Shown here piece after piece: positions 58,633-64,000 of a DNA stretch of 64,000 nt. A program made the position numbers and the translations under genes. This stretch comes from Nephromyces sp. MM_2019 (taxonomy: Eukaryota > Apicomplexa > Aconoidasida > Nephromycida). The notes under the pieces were generated by a model, which did not search any database, was not told where the DNA came from, and saw only the letters and a list, made by a program, of their open reading frames with translations. Every line of letters starts with the position of its first letter. Position 1 is the stretch's first letter. The stretch lies in NCBI GenBank assembly GCA_015657535.1, contig JADHZB010002047.1, positions 54,100 through 118,099 on the forward strand, given 5' to 3'.

Positions 58633-59799
58633 CAATTTCACCTACTAATAAGGATTTAGAAAGAATTTTAGATTTTTCAAGTAAAACAATCACTTTATAG
58701 ATTGTATATCACGGGCACAAAATGTCCCAGATTAAGGGAACACACCGTTTCTAAGGTATCATCTTATGCCGATTCTTGTGGTGAGCTTTCACGGCTTTGC
58801 AAAATGTATAAGTCAATAAAGAAATAAGGCGCACTCAATTCATTACAATAATTAACAATAGGATTCAGCGATGACTTGAGGGTCTGCGCGAGCAAACCTA
58901 AACTGCCTTGCACCAGTGAGATAGCTAAAAACGACCAGCTGATCTTGCTTTACATCAATATTCATAATTTATACCTGATTATTTTCTCAAGTGAAAAAAT
59001 CAGACTAAAGTGCATATGCATGATGCCATATACACTGAAAAGTTTGGGGGGGGAAGAGAGAACAGCAAAAGCGTAGTTTTCATACAAGATTTTAAAAATC
59101 TTGAATACTGGAGTGGAAGAAAGACACGATACACATATGGAATACATAGCCGAATTAGCATACTCAAAAAATATGCATGACCCATACCCCCTTTAATAAC
59201 TTAATACTGAAGTTATTTGGAATTTCATGGAACCCCATTTTGGACATCAAAGGGCACACTTTCGTCACCCAAAAAAGTAACAAGAAACCGCGCGGCCTCC
59301 CTCAAACAGTCTACTCAGAAGAGCACAGTCTTTTTTCTTATCCTTTTCACTCGCAATAGTTTTTCCTATGCTAAAAAGTGGGTGTAGATGATACAAACAT
59401 ATAAATATTTATGTAGATCCTTCACAGAGATAGTGAACTCAACATAAGAAAGAAGTCACTCGCCAAACTTTGGTGCTTCATCGATGGAAAAGCCCCCTAA
59501 ATCCTAAGTTAATCGGCAAAGTAATGCTTTCCAAAATTAATGCGAGATATGCGAACATATCGCTTAAGCTCACTCGTAATATTGAAGAAGCAGAGGAGAA
59601 AAATCTTTGAAATAAACTAAACTAAAAGAATGCAGATCTTGGTAATTCTGCAGTAATTCAATAGCTAAAGCCTGGCAACAAAGCATTGCACTTCGCTTCA
59701 TCTCAATCTTATTTCACTCAGTATGGATTCCCAACTCTTGAGACGTATAAAAACTCAAAATTATGGTAATAACAACGTAGGAATTGGACCTAGGCTTCA

Positions 59800-62700
59800 T
59801 CACTTGATTTTTTTGATTATTTGTATGACATCATCATCGGATAGCCTGTGACCTATAAAATTCCAAAGGTTGAGGTGTAACAAAGGAAGCGATGAAAGCG
59901 AATAGCACAAAAGACTGAAAAAGTTAGAAAAAAAAAGTGTGAAAAAAGATAGAAAAACTAGAGTATGAAAGGAAACAGAAAAAAAGAGCAAAACACACAC
60001 TAGCCTTCAGTAGCCACAAAATACTTCAAGCTAAATTGTCTATATATTAATGAATGCACTAAAAAGGCTCAAGCACTTTCCATAACCAAAATCTAAAAAA
60101 TTCAATACAAATCTGGGATGGATAATGGTAGAGTCTCGCTACCCGATACACTTTTAACACAGATTAGCAGTGAAAATTTCTTAACTTAGTTGCCATCAAA
60201 TAAATGACTACTAAATTAGGAAAATGATGTGACGGAGAAAAGAAGGTATTTAAACCCAATGGAGAAATTTGCACTGAAAATAGCAGCACAGACTTAATAT
60301 TTTTATTAGAAAAAAAATCAATTTCTATAGCAGTTAGATGATCTCTCCATGCACACACAAAAAATGCACCCAGCTTCCTCCCAATAAATTTTGCTGAGGA
60401 AAAATTCAGCGAAGCATTCATAAATTGGTACTTTCCAATGACTAATTTTGAAGCTCTACTTGCACGAAAATAACACACAAGCTACTTCAAAAACTAAAGA
60501 GAGGCTTCATACTAGACAATAACCACGTCCGCTTTCAATAATAATTATACCGAAATTGGAGCATGAATTTCCCGTTAAAATTTAAAAGCTTCATATTTCT
60601 CATCATATATGATAAAAACTCCGCTCCAGCGAAATTTGCAGTGAAAACCATAAAACTGTTATCAAAGCTAAAAAAAAAGATCTCATCTTCAATCAGTGAT
60701 AAAAAAACGCACACACGTACGCACACAAATCCCACTATATAGTACTGAATAATTCCAGCAAGTTGCTTAGTACTTCAAAGTGAGTATCTTTAAGTTTAAA
60801 CTGAAAAAGTCTTCAGCTGATTCCTGTAATATTTACAAAGAACTTTTAGAAAGCTAAAAGCTTACCAAGGCCAACTCTTTGAGGATTATGTTTTACACTC
60901 CTTCCCCATACAATCGCAAATTTAAAATCTTTATGCAAATCCTATGAAAAGACAGAAAAAAAATTGGGAGTCTGGCAGCTCATATTAAACTCTGCAGTTC
61001 TTATGCTTTCAGGGTGGTGTGTGATGGAATGCTCATCGCAGTAAAGTTTGAAAAAATTTCTTGAAACATACGGAATATTCCACATAAAAAAGATACTAAA
61101 TGAAAGGTAGCGTAAAAACTAGGTGGTAGAAAAAAAAAGGCAGTTTTTAAGCTTTTAATTAGCAGCTGAAATAGTGAACAGAAGCGATCTTTTACAATAG
61201 CGAAGTAAGCTTTGACGATAATACTTTTGGAAAAACTGAAAAAGTGGAGGATAAATAAAAAAATTGATTCCATGCAGCGGCTGGATTTCAACTACAGCAG
61301 CAAAGGGAGCTTTATCTGCAGCAAATAGTCAGCTGAAAAATTCGCAAAATTTACGGGCGGTACAGCAGTTAAGCACAAAAATATATTGAAAAAAGGCAAT
61401 TAGTAGAATCGGAATAGCTAGAAAATGCTGTAATTTTCACATTCAAATGCACTTTCCAATAAGAAAAAAAAGCTCAAGGCCTGCACAAAAAATATCTTCA
61501 TCTTCAGCCAAAGTTTTCGATACAAAATACAAGCCAAAAGAACTCATAAGAGCGAGAGCGTATACAAATCGGTAAAAAAATTACATCCTCATGGCAATCA
61601 AAAAGTAAAATTCAAATTTTCTTTGTAGTAATTTACTCTCCAGTATCAAGCAATATTTAGAAAAGCCTACGTACTAAGCATTGGAAAATTCTGCACGCAT
61701 CAAACTCAAATGGGTGTAGTATTCTATTCGATAAATGCTTTTTATCCGCTCAAAAAATACCTTGTGAATCATTTTAACGGCAGTCTCCACATTGCAAAAA
61801 CCTAAAGGTTGGAACAAAAAATGCAGTGTGTGCAAAAATTGAAGATATCCAGAAGATAATAGCTAAAATAGAGAAAAAAGCATCAAACAAGAAGATGCAT
61901 AAATTGCACATTATTAGTCAACGTTTTAACTTACACTCATTCGAATAAAATCTATAAGAAACAGCAATTACAGTTTAATTCTCCTCTTATTATTCTTCAT
62001 TCGGCTTAGTGTGTATGTAAATACAACTATTAGTAGGCCGTACTGAAGGAGGGATAAATTCTGCTTATCGATTAAAGCCTATGCTAGCAAGCGGAAAGTT
62101 GCACACACACAATCGGTATACTCTTGCTATACTCTAGCTTACATTAAAAAAAAAAACACCCTTCACACACACACACACACACACACAATCGCTCTAGTCT
62201 CTTTGGGGCACAATCACTCCCCTTAGTCTCTGATACACACACCCTCCTCTTTGCATTTTTTTTAGAACAAATTTTTGCCTTCTGCGAAACTCTTTAAATG
62301 TTTAAATCCAATTTTCTAATTCACGCCGCTTTCTACTAAATTAACTCACCAAAAAAGAGTAATTAGCTACAAACTACGAGCGAGCTAAAAAGCTAATACG
62401 CGAACAACCAAGAGCGAACACACACCATACTTTACGCGAAACCAAAGAATTATACACACGGACACAAAGCTACAGAAAAAAAACTGACACTCAATCATCA
62501 AATTTCAATAAAACAGTGAATCAATTGTAGACACACACGTACACACATGTACATACACTAGGAAAAGGAATTCACTCTTACCTCTCTGAGGAGTCAAAAC
62601 GAGGGGATCTTCAAAATCAGGGGGTTCTCCACGTTTCTTCGTATATACTCTCACTATATCTAGATGTTGCCATAGCAACTGCTTCATCGTTTCAATATTC

Positions 62701-63805
62701 CACCCTTTTTGTGAGCTGATTACTACTGACATCGGCCTGAAAAGGGTTTGCACACAAGACTTGGAGTTTTGATGAGAAAGGAATTCAGTGTGTATTATGG
62801 GTCTACTTAAAAAGGAATTCGTAGCAGTTGTGGGATATGATATCTTCTCATAGGCATAAGAGAGAAGAAAGCTGGATGAAGGGATTCTTCGTTGAAAATT
62901 AAAAAAAGTTTCATTTTTCTTAAGAAAAAGCCTCTTCACCATGAAATATTAACATTTTCACTAGCAAATTGCAAATTATATGTCGCCTGCTATACACCAG
63001 TATTTGCATTAAGAGAAACGAAGAAATTCAAAGCTTTCAGAAGATTCTCACACGCAAAAACCTTCATAATCAGCACGAAAAAAGCTGGAGTTTCTAGTTT
63101 ATTTTAGCAAAAAAGCAAAAGGGCCCGAGGAAAATAACGGAAGTCAACGTATAATAAGATTCATGAGGAAGAGGAAGGATTTTTTGCAAAAATTTAATAC
63201 TTTTCTCACATCATAGAATCATCTTCAAAGAAGCTTTAAACTGTATTAATGATAACTTTCTTTGTTTTTAAAAGCATAACTACATATCTCTATTATTTGC
63301 AATTATCTGATAATATCATATATAATGAGTGCCTTGATTGATAAAATCTCATTCATTAAACTCTCTAAAAACTAGAAAAAGCGAAGCTCTCAATGCAGGA
63401 CTATAAGAAGATGAAAAAGGGGGGCTAAAATGCCAGATTTTATCAAAATCATCATAAAATCAGAGATTTTATCAGTATCTATGATTTCTAATAAAGTTTC
63501 TGCAATTTATGTCTTGAGAAATATATGCCTAGATATACACGTTACATATACTAGGAATATATGCCTTAAATAAACTAGTCACACACACAAAACAAAAAAA
63601 CAGCGAATATGAACTCAGGGAGATTCCACTAGTTCTATCGCGCGCGATTTCTTGTGTGCGCTCCACCCTCCTTTACTGCCAAAATTGTTTACCTTCTAGC
63701 AATCTCGTCAACCTCCTCAAGCGAGAGCATATCTACCTTGTTATAGACATACAAACACTTGCAAAACTTGCGATTTCCTTCGACTGCATCAACCAGATCA
63801 TCAAC
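59800..63805 (-). CDS. DRG2: Developmentally regulated GTP-binding protein DRG2, C-terminal part (5' end outside window)
   Basis: DRG GTPases bind a DFRP partner and associate with ribosomes. Exons seen, minus strand: 63693-63805, 62582-62736, 61761-61801, 60866-60941, 59800-59852; all phases close to a TGA. The first encodes [20 protein letters not shown] then [18 protein letters not shown], which contains the NKxD nucleotide-specificity motif. The next has [13 protein letters not shown] (G5 region) and the TGS domain start [16 protein letters not shown] 41-nt exon ([13 protein letters not shown]) and the rest of TGS follow: [20 protein letters not shown] then [28 protein letters not shown] and [10 protein letters not shown] favour DRG2 over DRG1. 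The P-loop and switch motifs must lie right of 64,000. Introns are 780-1,013 nt. Confidence 0.94.
62161..62189. repeat. CA microsatellite in a DRG2 intron
   Basis: Uninterrupted (CA)n of about 13 units in intron 61802-62581. Confidence 0.85.
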
Positions 63806-63931
63806 CTTAAAGAAGAAGAAGAAAAAAAACATCATTTTTCCAGCTATGGATATAACAGAAGCTCAATACGAAGTAGAAGCTAAAAACACGAAAATCAGCG
63901 TCAAACACCTTAACAAGATATGTATATTCAC

Positions 63932-64000
63932 AAGAAGAAGAAGAAGAGGCAGAAGAAGAAGAAGAGGCAGAAGAAGAAGAAGAAGAAGAGGCAGAAGAAG
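63932..64000. repeat. GAAGAAGAAGAGGCA tandem repeat at the right edge
   Basis: Imperfect 15-bp units of GAA triplets broken by GAGGCA run to the window end. On the minus (sense) strand this is a CTT/CCT pyrimidine tract in the intron upstream of the first visible DRG2 exon. The array continues outside the window. Confidence 0.85.

Larger units (their letters stand above)
55475..59799. other. 4.3 kb region between uS12m and DRG2 with scattered exon-like segments
   Basis: No complete gene. Besides the two candidates listed separately, a minus-strand frame at 55,993-56,238 follows a good acceptor (TTTTTGTTTTCAG) and reads VFLSERIIMQDGRHVSCSDI and onward to a TAA. A minus-strand segment at 59,459-59,506 reads DLGGFSIDEAPKFGE. 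A plus-strand frame at 57,860-57,974 reads HHFKDQGGFSSKDEAEKCNP to a TAG. None is recognised and they lie on both strands, so at most a few belong to real genes. Confidence 0.4.

Noticed and set aside
1..64000. tRNA or rRNA genes
   Set aside because: I looked for tRNA B-box-like GGTTCGAATCC strings and rRNA-like conserved blocks and found none convincing. A covariance-model search was not possible here.

Overview
This is a eukaryotic nuclear window. Every gene I could rebuild is split by GT-AG introns, and splice phases close exactly across up to 18 exons. TAA, TAG and TGA all act as normal stops. The gene set includes a U4/U6 snRNP protein, a meiotic HORMA protein, an H/ACA snoRNP protein, a nucleus-encoded mitochondrial ribosomal protein and a probable ciliary protein. 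Long microsatellite-rich introns and the nuclear mitochondrial uS12 fit a protist, most plausibly an alveolate (apicomplexan, chromerid or relative). That placement is inference; no marker in the window proves it.

Layout, left to right. 1-3.64 kb (+): 3' part of an unidentified multi-exon gene. 3.64-8.65 kb: mostly low-complexity, with weak minus-strand exon candidates. 8,655-18,037 (-): a 12-exon drug/metabolite-transporter (SLC35F/CRT-like) gene. 18.0-22.4 kb: TG-rich and CT-rich sequence with no convincing gene. 22,405-33,824 (+): PRPF3, 18 exons. 33.8-37.2 kb: no gene seen. 37,199-39,393 (+): a Hop1-type HORMA gene, 10 exons. 39,896-43,155 (-): GAR1, 7 exons including a 30-nt microexon, convergent with HORMA. 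46,132-50,987 (-): a coiled-coil gene resembling CFAP100 (MIA complex). 53,273-55,474 (-): mitochondrial uS12. 55.5-59.8 kb: a few exon-like segments of unknown genes. 59,800-63,805 (-): DRG2, whose 5' end lies beyond the right edge.

The window has two textures. From 1 to about 33.8 kb, and again from about 59.8 kb to the end, introns are long, T-rich on the sense strand and full of TG, CT and GAA runs. Between these, sequence is of higher complexity, and HORMA introns are almost uniformly 56-68 nt. The genes share no obvious pathway. The common themes are core RNA processing (PRPF3, GAR1), translation (uS12m, DRG2), meiosis (HORMA) and flagellum assembly (CFAP100-like). All gene models were assembled by eye from motif matches plus reading-frame closure; no database search was run.
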